From: Candidatus Brocadiaceae bacterium
GTDB taxonomy: Bacteria; Planctomycetota; Brocadiia; Brocadiales; Brocadiaceae
DNA length: 7,988 nt
Direction: 5' to 3'
Assembly: GCA_024653795.1 (NCBI GenBank)
Contig: JANLHY010000646.1
Location: 1-7,988, forward strand
Shown here: piece by piece, positions 1 to 4,552 of the stretch
Numbering within the stretch: position 1 is the stretch's first letter
How the letters are laid out: every line of letters starts with the position of its first letter
Program-made: the position numbers and the translations under genes
Notes under the pieces: model-generated
The model's database searches: none
The model's input: only the letters and a program-made list of their open reading frames with translations
What the model was told of the DNA's origin: nothing

Positions 1-39
1 GTTTTTGTCTTTCTCATTAAAAAGGAAATTCAGACAGGA

Positions 40-573
40 TTACCAATCACGAACCTCAATTTCGCACAGTTCAATCCCTGATAGATTGGAAATATCTATT
101 ACCGGCAGACTGCCGTCGTACGTACTTTCCAGAACGGGATTCCCATTATTATATATCGTAATCGGTTCGTTATTAATGTTTCTCTGGAGGAGAAATTTAT
201 AATGAAATTGTGTACGATTCCCGGAATTCCTGGTAATCACAGAGACGACCCTATTTTTACCATGTGCCAGTTTATCCTCCACATTGCAAAACCTCTTATG
301 TTGCAGTTTTTCAGATTTCTGTGTATCAATAAAAACCAGAGCGACTACATCCCCCTCCGTTAATTCTGAAAGGTTAAAACACAATCCCTCCAATCCGCCG
401 GTAACGACAATTTTTGTCGGCTCCTTGTGGATTAATTTCTTTGTTTTGTCCCAGGCTTCAGGGCTTTTCAAGAAATAGTCTACAATATTACCCTGGGCAA
501 AACTGACTGTAGTTGTTGAAAAAACAAGAAATAATATAAACACAATATATTGAGTGTACCGTATTCGCAGCAT
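40..573 (-). CDS. Hypothetical exported protein (177 aa)
   Basis: I do not recognise this family. The protein begins with a basic stretch (R3, R5), a hydrophobic core at about residues 9-18 and a plausible signal peptidase I site after SFA (A26|Q27), so it is probably exported to the periplasm or outside. The mature part (about 150 residues) has no further membrane segment and looks rich in beta strands. It has three cysteines (about C65, C96 and C170), which leaves one unpaired if a disulfide forms. No catalytic motif or heme-binding CxxCH is visible. The start ATG follows the nadD stop codon after one base, so translation is probably coupled to nadD and the two are likely cotranscribed. Only a weak AGG lies upstream of the start. 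The signal peptide and tight junction make it a real gene, but the function is unknown. Confidence 0.8.
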   Translation of the reverse strand: MLRIRYTQYIVFILFLVFSTTTVSFAQGNIVDYFLKSPEAWDKTKKLIHKEPTKIVVTGGLEGLCFNLSELTEGDVVALVFIDTQKSEKLQHKRFCNVEDKLAHGKNRVVSVITRNSGNRTQFHYKFLLQRNINNEPITIYNNGNPVLESTYDGSLPVIDISNLSGIELCEIEVRDW

Positions 574-574
574 T

Positions 575-1216
575 TCAGCCTATTACGTATAAATTATGAG
601 CTTTAATATAATCTTCTACAAATTGTGGAACAAGATATCGTATGCTCCGTCCACTGCGTAATCTATCCCTGATTTCAGTGGAGGATATATCAATGGTTGG
701 TATTGTGACTTTTAGTCTCTCGATCTCTGCTATTTTTTCATCTGAAAATACCTTAATCCCCCTAAGTCTGCATTCCAGAGACGGGGATTTAGAAATTCCA
801 TTTGCTGGAATCGGGGAACGATTGACCACTATAAAATGACACATCCCGGAAAGTATGCTTATGTCTTTCCAGGTACTTATTTCAGTTATCATGTCTGTTC
901 CCATAATCAGATATAAATTATGTTTTTCTCCGTATATCTCCCTTAAAATCCTTATTGTATCTATGGTATATGATTTCCCAGACCGTTTAATTTCTAAATC
1001 TGAAACCTCAAAATGTTCGTTGTTGTTTATTGCACTTTTTACCATTTGATACCGATGAAAAGAATCTATTAAATCACCTGATTCCTTATGAGGAGATGTC
1101 CCGGTGGGCATAAATATCACCTTTGACAATCCCCGCTGCTGAAACACTTCTTCCGCAACAATGAGATGGCCAATATGAATCGGATTAAATGACCCGCCAA
1201 ATATGCCAATATCCAT
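575..1216 (-). CDS. nadD: Nicotinate-nucleotide adenylyltransferase NadD
   Basis: The enzyme transfers AMP from ATP to nicotinate mononucleotide, giving nicotinate adenine dinucleotide in cytoplasmic NAD synthesis. The 213 residues match the usual length of about 190-220. The N-terminal nucleotidyltransferase signature GGSFNPIHIGHL is at residues 7-18, with the HxGH phosphate-binding motif at H14-H17. The segment YLIMGTDM followed by an STW motif corresponds to the conserved substrate-binding centre of the family. The second signature ISSTEIR is at 177-183, followed by the typical Y-L-V-P ending. The start is fixed by MDIGIFGGSF, which leaves no room for a shorter form. There is no clear Shine-Dalgarno sequence. 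The hexamer TAGAAT lies seven bases before the ATG. The next gene starts one base after its stop. The related coaD and other nucleotidyltransferases share the HxGH motif, but the length and C-terminal motif favour NadD. Confidence 0.95.
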   Translation of the reverse strand: MDIGIFGGSFNPIHIGHLIVAEEVFQQRGLSKVIFMPTGTSPHKESGDLIDSFHRYQMVKSAINNNEHFEVSDLEIKRSGKSYTIDTIRILREIYGEKHNLYLIMGTDMITEISTWKDISILSGMCHFIVVNRSPIPANGISKSPSLECRLRGIKVFSDEKIAEIERLKVTIPTIDISSTEIRDRLRSGRSIRYLVPQFVEDYIKAHNLYVIG

Positions 1217-1223
1217 TTTATTT

Positions 1224-1229
1224 ATTCTA
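1224..1229 (-). promoter_or_regulatory. -10-like box close to the nadD start
   Basis: On the minus strand the hexamer TAGAAT matches five of six bases of the sigma-70 -10 consensus and ends seven bases before the nadD ATG. Transcription from it would start at or next to the start codon, giving a leaderless mRNA, which would fit the missing Shine-Dalgarno sequence. No good -35 box is present at 16-18 bp spacing, so support is weak. Confidence 0.3.
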
Positions 1230-1235
1230 CAAGTG

Positions 1236-1255
1236 GGGTGAAGCGGAGCTCACCC
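1236..1255. repeat. GC-rich hairpin upstream of nadD
   Basis: GGGTG (1236-1240) pairs with CACCC (1251-1255), and AGC (1242-1244) with GCT (1248-1250), leaving one bulged A and a three-base GGA loop. On the plus strand a run of six T follows at 1262-1267, but no plus-strand gene precedes it, so a terminator role is not supported. It lies 20 bases upstream of the nadD start codon and could affect that gene. Confidence 0.45.
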
Positions 1256-1294
1256 ACAGAGTTTTTTGGGTCTGTCGGGTTCATTGTGTTAACC

Positions 1295-1330
1295 CAAGAA
1301 ACACAAGAAACTCTATAAACTCAAGAAACC
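1295..1330. repeat. 9-bp tandem repeat, four units
   Basis: Four consecutive 9-base units are CAAGAAACA, CAAGAAACT, CTATAAACT and CAAGAAACC. Three share the octamer CAAGAAAC and the third is degenerate. The array is short, non-coding and lies between divergent genes. Its A-rich nine-base period recalls the periodic units in the two larger intergenic elements of this window. Confidence 0.7.
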
Positions 1331-1428
1331 GGGGACTGGGCCCGCTTTTGCTTAACCCATCCCGACTGATGACCGGTAAATGAAAAATACTCTCTAAAGA
1401 GATTGCATTATATAAACGAACCTACATA

Positions 1429-1461
1429 AGTCAATAAAAATGGATTCGTTTTTCATTGACT
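1429..1461. promoter_or_regulatory. Inverted repeat overlapping the larC -35 box
   Basis: The left arm AGTCAATAAAAA (1429-1440) pairs with TTTTT (1449-1453) and ATTGACT (1455-1461), with a single bulged C at 1454 and an eight-base centre. The right arm contains the predicted -35 hexamer TTGACT. As DNA it could be an operator whose occupation blocks the promoter. As a hairpin it would lie upstream of the transcription start and not be transcribed from that promoter. No regulator gene is visible nearby. Confidence 0.4.
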
Positions 1462-1484
1462 CATTTTAAAACGTGTGCTAGCAT
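1456..1484 (+). promoter_or_regulatory. Predicted sigma-70-type promoter for larC
   Basis: TTGACT at 1456-1461 matches five of six bases of the -35 consensus. After an exact 17-base spacer, TAGCAT at 1479-1484 matches four of six bases of the -10 consensus. It points toward larC, whose start lies 177 bases after the -10 box. The transcript would therefore carry a leader of about 170 bases containing the nested palindrome at 1523-1618. Confidence 0.5.
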
Positions 1485-1522
1485 TTGTGGTAACTCATAT
1501 CTAATGTTAAGGAAATTCAAAT

Positions 1523-1618
1523 TTACCCACGAAAAGACGCGAAAGTAGCCTCCCCCTGTCCCCCTCCAGAGGGGGATAAAGGGGGAGGATCGTGTATTTT
1601 CGAGTGTTTCGTGGGTAA
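1523..1618. repeat. Nested palindromic intergenic element
   Basis: The outer arms TTACCCACGAAA (1523-1534) and TTTCGTGGGTAA (1607-1618) are perfect 12-bp inverted repeats. Inside, CCTCCCCC (1549-1556) pairs with GGGGGAGG (1581-1588), and TCCCCCTC (1559-1566) pairs with GAGGGGGA (1569-1576). Further CGAAA copies flank the core on both sides. The layout is that of a REP- or MITE-like dispersed element. It encodes no protein and would fold into a very stable structure in the larC leader. That it recurs elsewhere in the genome is an inference. Confidence 0.7.
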
Positions 1619-1650
1619 TATGTTGCCGACGAGGGCCTCATTTAAGAGTT

Positions 1651-1656
1651 AAGGAG
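1651..1656 (+). promoter_or_regulatory. Ribosome binding site of larC
   Basis: AAGGAG ends five bases before a GTG codon at 1662. This supports GTG as the larC start, which the conserved N-terminus (KIVYFDCFSGISGDM) also requires. Confidence 0.85.
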
Positions 1657-1661
1657 TTTTA

Positions 1662-2864
1662 GTGAAGATTGTATATTTTGACTGTTTTTCGGGTATTAGC
1701 GGGGATATGATCCTTGGTGCCTTTGTTGATGCAGGGCTAGAACTTAATCTTTTAAGAGAACAACTGGCACAACTCCACTTTCATGACTATGAAATATCAG
1801 CAGAAAAGATTAAGCGCGCCGGGATAAGCGGCACAAAGGTTCATGTAATAATTTCTCATAAGGACACACATACAACCCACCATCACCACAATTCGCATCT
1901 AAATCTTTCCGGCATAAAAACAATTATCGAAAATAGTAATCTCCATCAAGATGTCAAGAATGACAGCATCAGAATTTTCCAAAGGCTGGCCGAGGTTGAG
2001 GCAAAAGTCCACAATACATCGCCAGAAAAAGTCCATTTTCACGAAGTTGGCGCAATAGACTCAATCGTCGATATCGTAGGCTCTGTGATAGCCATTAAGC
2101 ACTTTGGAATCGAAAAGATATATTTTTCCCCCATCCCCACCGGGCATGGATACACAAAATGCGAACATGGCACGTTCCCTGTTCCTGCCCCGGCAACGGC
2201 AGAACTCCTGAAGACGCAATTATTGAAATCTGTCGATATTGAGAAAGAATTAACAACTCCTACAGGCGCTGCAATAATAACTACGCTGGGAGAAGGCCTG
2301 CGTACTACCCCAGAAATGAGAATCCTCCAGATTGGCTATGGAGCGGGCAGCAGTGACAACCCCACCGTGCCTAATTTGTTACGCATACTGATTGGAGAAG
2401 TAACTCCAAACATAGCATCAGATGAAATGTGGGTTGTCGAAACAAACATCGACAATATGTCAGGCGAAGTATTAGGCTACGTCATGGAAAAATTATTTGA
2501 GGCAGGCGCAGTGGATGCTTATTTTACTCCGATTCAGATGAAAAAAGGACGTCCAGGAGTAATCATCAGCGCTATAGCATCGGAATCGAGTCTCCCTGCC
2601 GTTGAGTTAGTTTTATTCAATCAAACAACTACGTTCGGTATAAGGAAATACAAAGTGATTCGCACAATACTCACCCGTGAATTTAAAGAGGTAGATAGCC
2701 GATTTGGTAAGATAAAGGTTAAGATTGGGAAATATAATGGCGATATTAAAAGCTTTTCACCTGAATATGAGGATTGTAAGAGGATTGCGGAGGAAAGAGG
2801 TATCCCTTTAAAACAGGTCTACAGCATCATTTCAAAAGAACTGGAAAATATTATGAATATTTGA
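1662..2864 (+). CDS. larC: LarC, nickel insertion protein for the nickel-pincer nucleotide cofactor
   Basis: LarC inserts nickel into pyridinium-3,5-bisthiocarboxylic acid mononucleotide in a CTP-dependent reaction, the last step in making the nickel-pincer cofactor of lactate racemase LarA and related enzymes (established for the DUF111 family). The 400 residues are full length. Visible are YFDCFSGISGDM at 5-16, a histidine-rich loop at 66-79 (seven His, likely nickel binding), HFHEVGAIDSIVDIVG at 125-140, ETNIDNMSGE at 260-269 and KKGRPG at 294-299. In Lactobacillus plantarum the gene is split into larC1 and larC2 by a programmed frameshift; here it is one continuous frame. Translation starts at GTG behind AAGGAG. 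No larA, larB or larE lies in the window, so the partners must be elsewhere. The gene converges with yajQ, with 38 bases between the stops. Confidence 0.95.
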   Translation: MKIVYFDCFSGISGDMILGAFVDAGLELNLLREQLAQLHFHDYEISAEKIKRAGISGTKVHVIISHKDTHTTHHHHNSHLNLSGIKTIIENSNLHQDVKNDSIRIFQRLAEVEAKVHNTSPEKVHFHEVGAIDSIVDIVGSVIAIKHFGIEKIYFSPIPTGHGYTKCEHGTFPVPAPATAELLKTQLLKSVDIEKELTTPTGAAIITTLGEGLRTTPEMRILQIGYGAGSSDNPTVPNLLRILIGEVTPNIASDEMWVVETNIDNMSGEVLGYVMEKLFEAGAVDAYFTPIQMKKGRPGVIISAIASESSLPAVELVLFNQTTTFGIRKYKVIRTILTREFKEVDSRFGKIKVKIGKYNGDIKSFSPEYEDCKRIAEERGIPLKQVYSIISKELENIMNI

Positions 2865-2894
2865 AATAACTTCCTGCCTTTTCTATTTCTCAAC

Positions 2895-2914
2895 AATTAC
2901 AATTATTTGTAATT
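2895..2914. terminator. AT-rich hairpin between convergent larC and yajQ, possible terminator
   Basis: AATTACAA (2895-2902) and TTGTAATT (2907-2914) form an 8-bp stem with a TTAT loop that contains the yajQ stop codon. It sits in the only gap between two convergent genes, where a bidirectional terminator would be expected. The stem has just one G-C pair and no clear T-run on either strand, so it is weak. Confidence 0.2.
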
Positions 2915-3397
2915 TACAAATTGGATGGCAAAGTCGTAATTTTGGTCTTTAATTGCCTTCATAACTGCCTGGAGGTCGTCTATCTTTTGCGCTGACACAC
3001 GTACTTTGTCTTCCTGTATTTGTGCCTGTACCTTGAGTTTCATACCCTTGATAAATTTAACGATTTCTTTAGCCTTTTCCATAGGAATGCCCGATTGAAA
3101 TGTAATAACCTGCCGTATGCTGCCTCCCAGCGCACTTTCTGCCTTTCCAAAATCCAGAGCCTTTAATGGGATATTTCTCTTTGCAAGCTTTTCTTTTAAA
3201 ATCTCAGTTAGACTCCCCATTTTATACTCATCGTCGGCAATCAATGTTATAGAATTGTCATTATTTAAAGTAATGGAAGACTTGCTCCCTTTAAAATCAT
3301 ATCTTACAGCAAGTTGTTTTTTAGCCTGATCGACAGCATTATTAACCTCGTGCATTTCTACCTTACATACAATATCAAATGAATGCGTTTCAGCCAT
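2903..3397 (-). CDS. yajQ: YajQ family nucleotide-binding protein
   Basis: The 164-residue product matches the YajQ (DUF520) family, usually about 160-165 residues of two tandem ferredoxin-like folds. Family features include MAETHSFDIVCKVEMHEV at the start, NAVDQAKKQLAVRYDFKG at about 19-36, and a C-terminal part with RVSAQKIDDLQAVM. Members bind nucleotides; the Xanthomonas homologue binds cyclic di-GMP and the E. coli protein binds tRNA or ATP in vitro, so the cellular role is not settled. It is cytoplasmic. I chose the start at 3397 because AAAGGAGG lies seven bases upstream and because homology begins there. The frame stays open for 19 more codons upstream, but those run into the neighbouring palindromic repeat. 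No good promoter is visible between the repeat and the start, so it may depend on transcription from the peptidase gene. Confidence 0.93.
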   Translation of the reverse strand: MAETHSFDIVCKVEMHEVNNAVDQAKKQLAVRYDFKGSKSSITLNNDNSITLIADDEYKMGSLTEILKEKLAKRNIPLKALDFGKAESALGGSIRQVITFQSGIPMEKAKEIVKFIKGMKLKVQAQIQEDKVRVSAQKIDDLQAVMKAIKDQNYDFAIQFVNYK

Positions 3398-3404
3398 ATA
3401 CGTA

Positions 3405-3412
3405 CCTCCTTT
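3405..3412 (-). promoter_or_regulatory. Ribosome binding site of yajQ
   Basis: On the minus strand AAAGGAGG is a near-perfect Shine-Dalgarno sequence seven bases before the ATG at 3397. It decides the start in favour of the 164-residue form over an upstream ATG at 3454. Confidence 0.9.
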
Positions 3413-3429
3413 ATCGTAACAATTCAGCC

Positions 3430-3552
3430 CACCGCAAAGACGCAAAGGACGCAAAGAAAGGCGGCAGAGTTGAGAATATGAGAAGCTGAGAAAATCTCAA
3501 CCTCTCAACCTCCCAATCTCTTTCTCTTTGCGTCCTTTGCGCCTTTGCGGTG
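3430..3552. repeat. Long inverted repeat built from GCAAAG units
   Basis: The 28-base arms at 3430-3457 and 3525-3552 are inverted copies of each other with 27 of 28 positions matching. Each arm is made of three CGCAAAG units spaced eight to nine bases apart, ended by CACC. The interior has a second layer: three TGAGAA units at eight-base spacing (3471-3494) facing CTCAACCT copies (3497-3512). The element lies between the peptidase gene and yajQ, and a transcript through both would form a stem of about 28 bp. No T-run follows on the minus strand, so it is not a typical terminator. It resembles dispersed intergenic repeats seen in many environmental bacteria (my recollection, not checked). Confidence 0.8.
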
Positions 3553-3570
3553 AACTATTACCCTTTATCT

Positions 3571-4311
3571 TTAATACCCCATTCCCTTTATTTCTTCCTC
3601 TGTAAACCCTGCAAAATGCGCCGCCTCATGTCGCACTACCTTTTTTATTCTGCGCTTAATTTCTTCTTCTGAACGACAGACGGCTTCGATATTATTTTGA
3701 TATATCGTAATCTTTTCTGGCAGTGTACCAGAGTGCCACACACTCTTTTTATTCAGCGGTATTCCTTGAAATAACCCCATCAGCATGGTATTTGGCAACA
3801 GTCTCAATTTTCCTAATACAGAACTACTTGGTTTGTCCTCCACAACGACGGATACATTAGAAAAACGATCTTTTAAATTCTGTGGCAATTCATTAATTGC
3901 ATCAATAACCAAACGATCAAAATTAGTTCCACATTCTTTATTATAATATCCCGGAACTACTTCAATCGGTAAATATTCTCCAATTTCAGTGATTCTATAT
4001 TTACCTGTAAATATTTTACCCACAAAAAAGATGATTCCACCTATAATCGCAAAGGTCACCCAGAAGTTCCACCCATGCACCATCATAATACCGCCCAGCG
4101 CTCCCAAAAGCGCAGTGATTGTAAAAAATCCCAATACTATGCAAAACCCTTTTGTATCCCTTTCGTATATTTTCCCGGCGATTAGCGGAACCATCTCCAT
4201 GCCACATCCTGAACATACCATTCTCTTTTTCTGACTGTACTCATCAAGATGATATGGTTGTCCGCAGTGAAAACATTTTAGCAACTCCAATTCTTTTACC
4301 ATAAAAATCAT
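3571..4311 (-). CDS. Membrane protein with zinc ribbon and zincin-like metallopeptidase domain
   Basis: Three parts can be seen. Residues 13-36 form a zinc ribbon with CxxC pairs C13/C16 and C33/C36. Residues about 55-78 and 83-101 are two transmembrane segments forming a hairpin. From about 120 to the end is a small domain like the PF06262 zincin-like metallopeptidases: a V-V-V-E-D run, GLFQGIPLNKK, LPEKITIYQNN and HEAAHFAGF at 228-236, with E238 a likely third metal ligand ten residues after H228. With two membrane passes, ribbon and peptidase should face the same, probably cytoplasmic, side. PF06262 proteins are usually about 120 residues and soluble, so the fusion is unusual. The substrate is unknown. 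The start is uncertain: a second ATG at 4302 fits the promoter better and loses only three residues. Neither ATG has a Shine-Dalgarno sequence. Confidence 0.85.
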   Translation of the reverse strand: MIFMVKELELLKCFHCGQPYHLDEYSQKKRMVCSGCGMEMVPLIAGKIYERDTKGFCIVLGFFTITALLGALGGIMMVHGWNFWVTFAIIGGIIFFVGKIFTGKYRITEIGEYLPIEVVPGYYNKECGTNFDRLVIDAINELPQNLKDRFSNVSVVVEDKPSSSVLGKLRLLPNTMLMGLFQGIPLNKKSVWHSGTLPEKITIYQNNIEAVCRSEEEIKRRIKKVVRHEAAHFAGFTEEEIKGMGY

Positions 4312-4315
4312 ACTA

Positions 4316-4343
4316 ATTATATCAGCAATTTTCTCTGTGTCTA
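4316..4343 (-). promoter_or_regulatory. Predicted promoter of the zinc ribbon peptidase gene
   Basis: On the minus strand TAGACA (4343-4338) matches five of six -35 bases. A 16-base spacer leads to a perfect TATAAT -10 box (4321-4316). The box ends four bases before the first ATG, so transcription should begin inside or just after that codon. This favours the ATG at 4302 and a leader of ten bases or fewer. Confidence 0.6.
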
Positions 4344-4434
4344 AATAAATTCAGGTGTTTCATTGACCATGAATAAAGTACTGAAGATGAAATAAAACAC
4401 CGAAGGCCTCGTTTTTTTCTTTAATTTTCTATTA

Positions 4435-4444
4435 TTACATGTAA
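4435..4444. other. 10-bp palindrome in the divergent promoter region
   Basis: TTACATGTAA is a perfect palindrome in the 241-bp gap between the divergent peptidase and restriction-methyltransferase genes, about 110 bases before the latter. It could be a regulator site, but a single 10-bp palindrome in AT-rich DNA may be chance. The rest of the gap holds a T-run at 4412-4418 and the promoters listed separately. Confidence 0.25.
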
Positions 4445-4518
4445 ACTTATACGCATTAAGTTAAAATTATGAGATCGATAGCAATTAAAGACCAGAAAGA
4501 TATTCCTTAAATGTTTAT

Positions 4519-4547
4519 TTGATTTTCTCGTCCCTGCATTCTTTATT
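4519..4547 (+). promoter_or_regulatory. Weak candidate promoter of the restriction-methyltransferase gene
   Basis: TTGATT (4519-4524) and TTTATT (4542-4547), each four of six to consensus, are 17 bases apart. The -10 box ends five bases before the ATG, so the mRNA would be leaderless, which fits the absence of a Shine-Dalgarno sequence. Another pair of similar quality, TTAAAG at 4485 and TTAAAT at 4507, competes with it. Confidence 0.25.
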
Positions 4548-4552
4548 AAAAA

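Larger units (their letters stand above)
1217..1661. other. Gene-free region between nadD and larC
   Basis: No credible coding sequence lies in these 445 bases between the divergent nadD and larC genes; the short open frame on the plus strand has no start signal and no recognisable protein. From left to right the region holds a -10-like box for nadD, a GC-rich hairpin, a four-unit 9-bp tandem repeat, an A/T-rich inverted repeat overlapping a promoter, a nested palindromic element and the larC ribosome binding site. Each is listed separately. The stretch from about 1331 to 1413 shows nothing I can name. Confidence 0.7.

Noticed and set aside
1..39. Possible start of another minus-strand gene (ATG at 17-15, reading M-R-K-T-K)
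   Set aside because: Only five codons are visible and no ribosome binding site precedes the ATG, so it cannot be supported, although the short spacing after the stop at 40 would suit an operon.
1295..1330. CRISPR array
   Set aside because: The units are 9 bases with no spacers and no cas genes are present, so this is a simple tandem repeat.
1189..1383. Plus-strand open frame of 64 codons across the nadD-larC gap
   Set aside because: It runs through the 9-bp tandem repeat, which explains its Asn/Arg/Ser-rich reading, and it has no ribosome binding site.
3398..3454. Upstream extension of yajQ by 19 codons from an ATG at 3454
   Set aside because: The extension reads through the palindromic repeat, has no family similarity and lies upstream of a near-perfect ribosome binding site that serves the ATG at 3397.
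4354..4418. Possible intrinsic terminator on the plus strand: GGTGTTT/AAACACC stem followed by a seven-T run
   Set aside because: The stem is long-looped with a separate AGGCCT between it and the T-run, and no plus-strand gene lies upstream between these divergent genes to be terminated.
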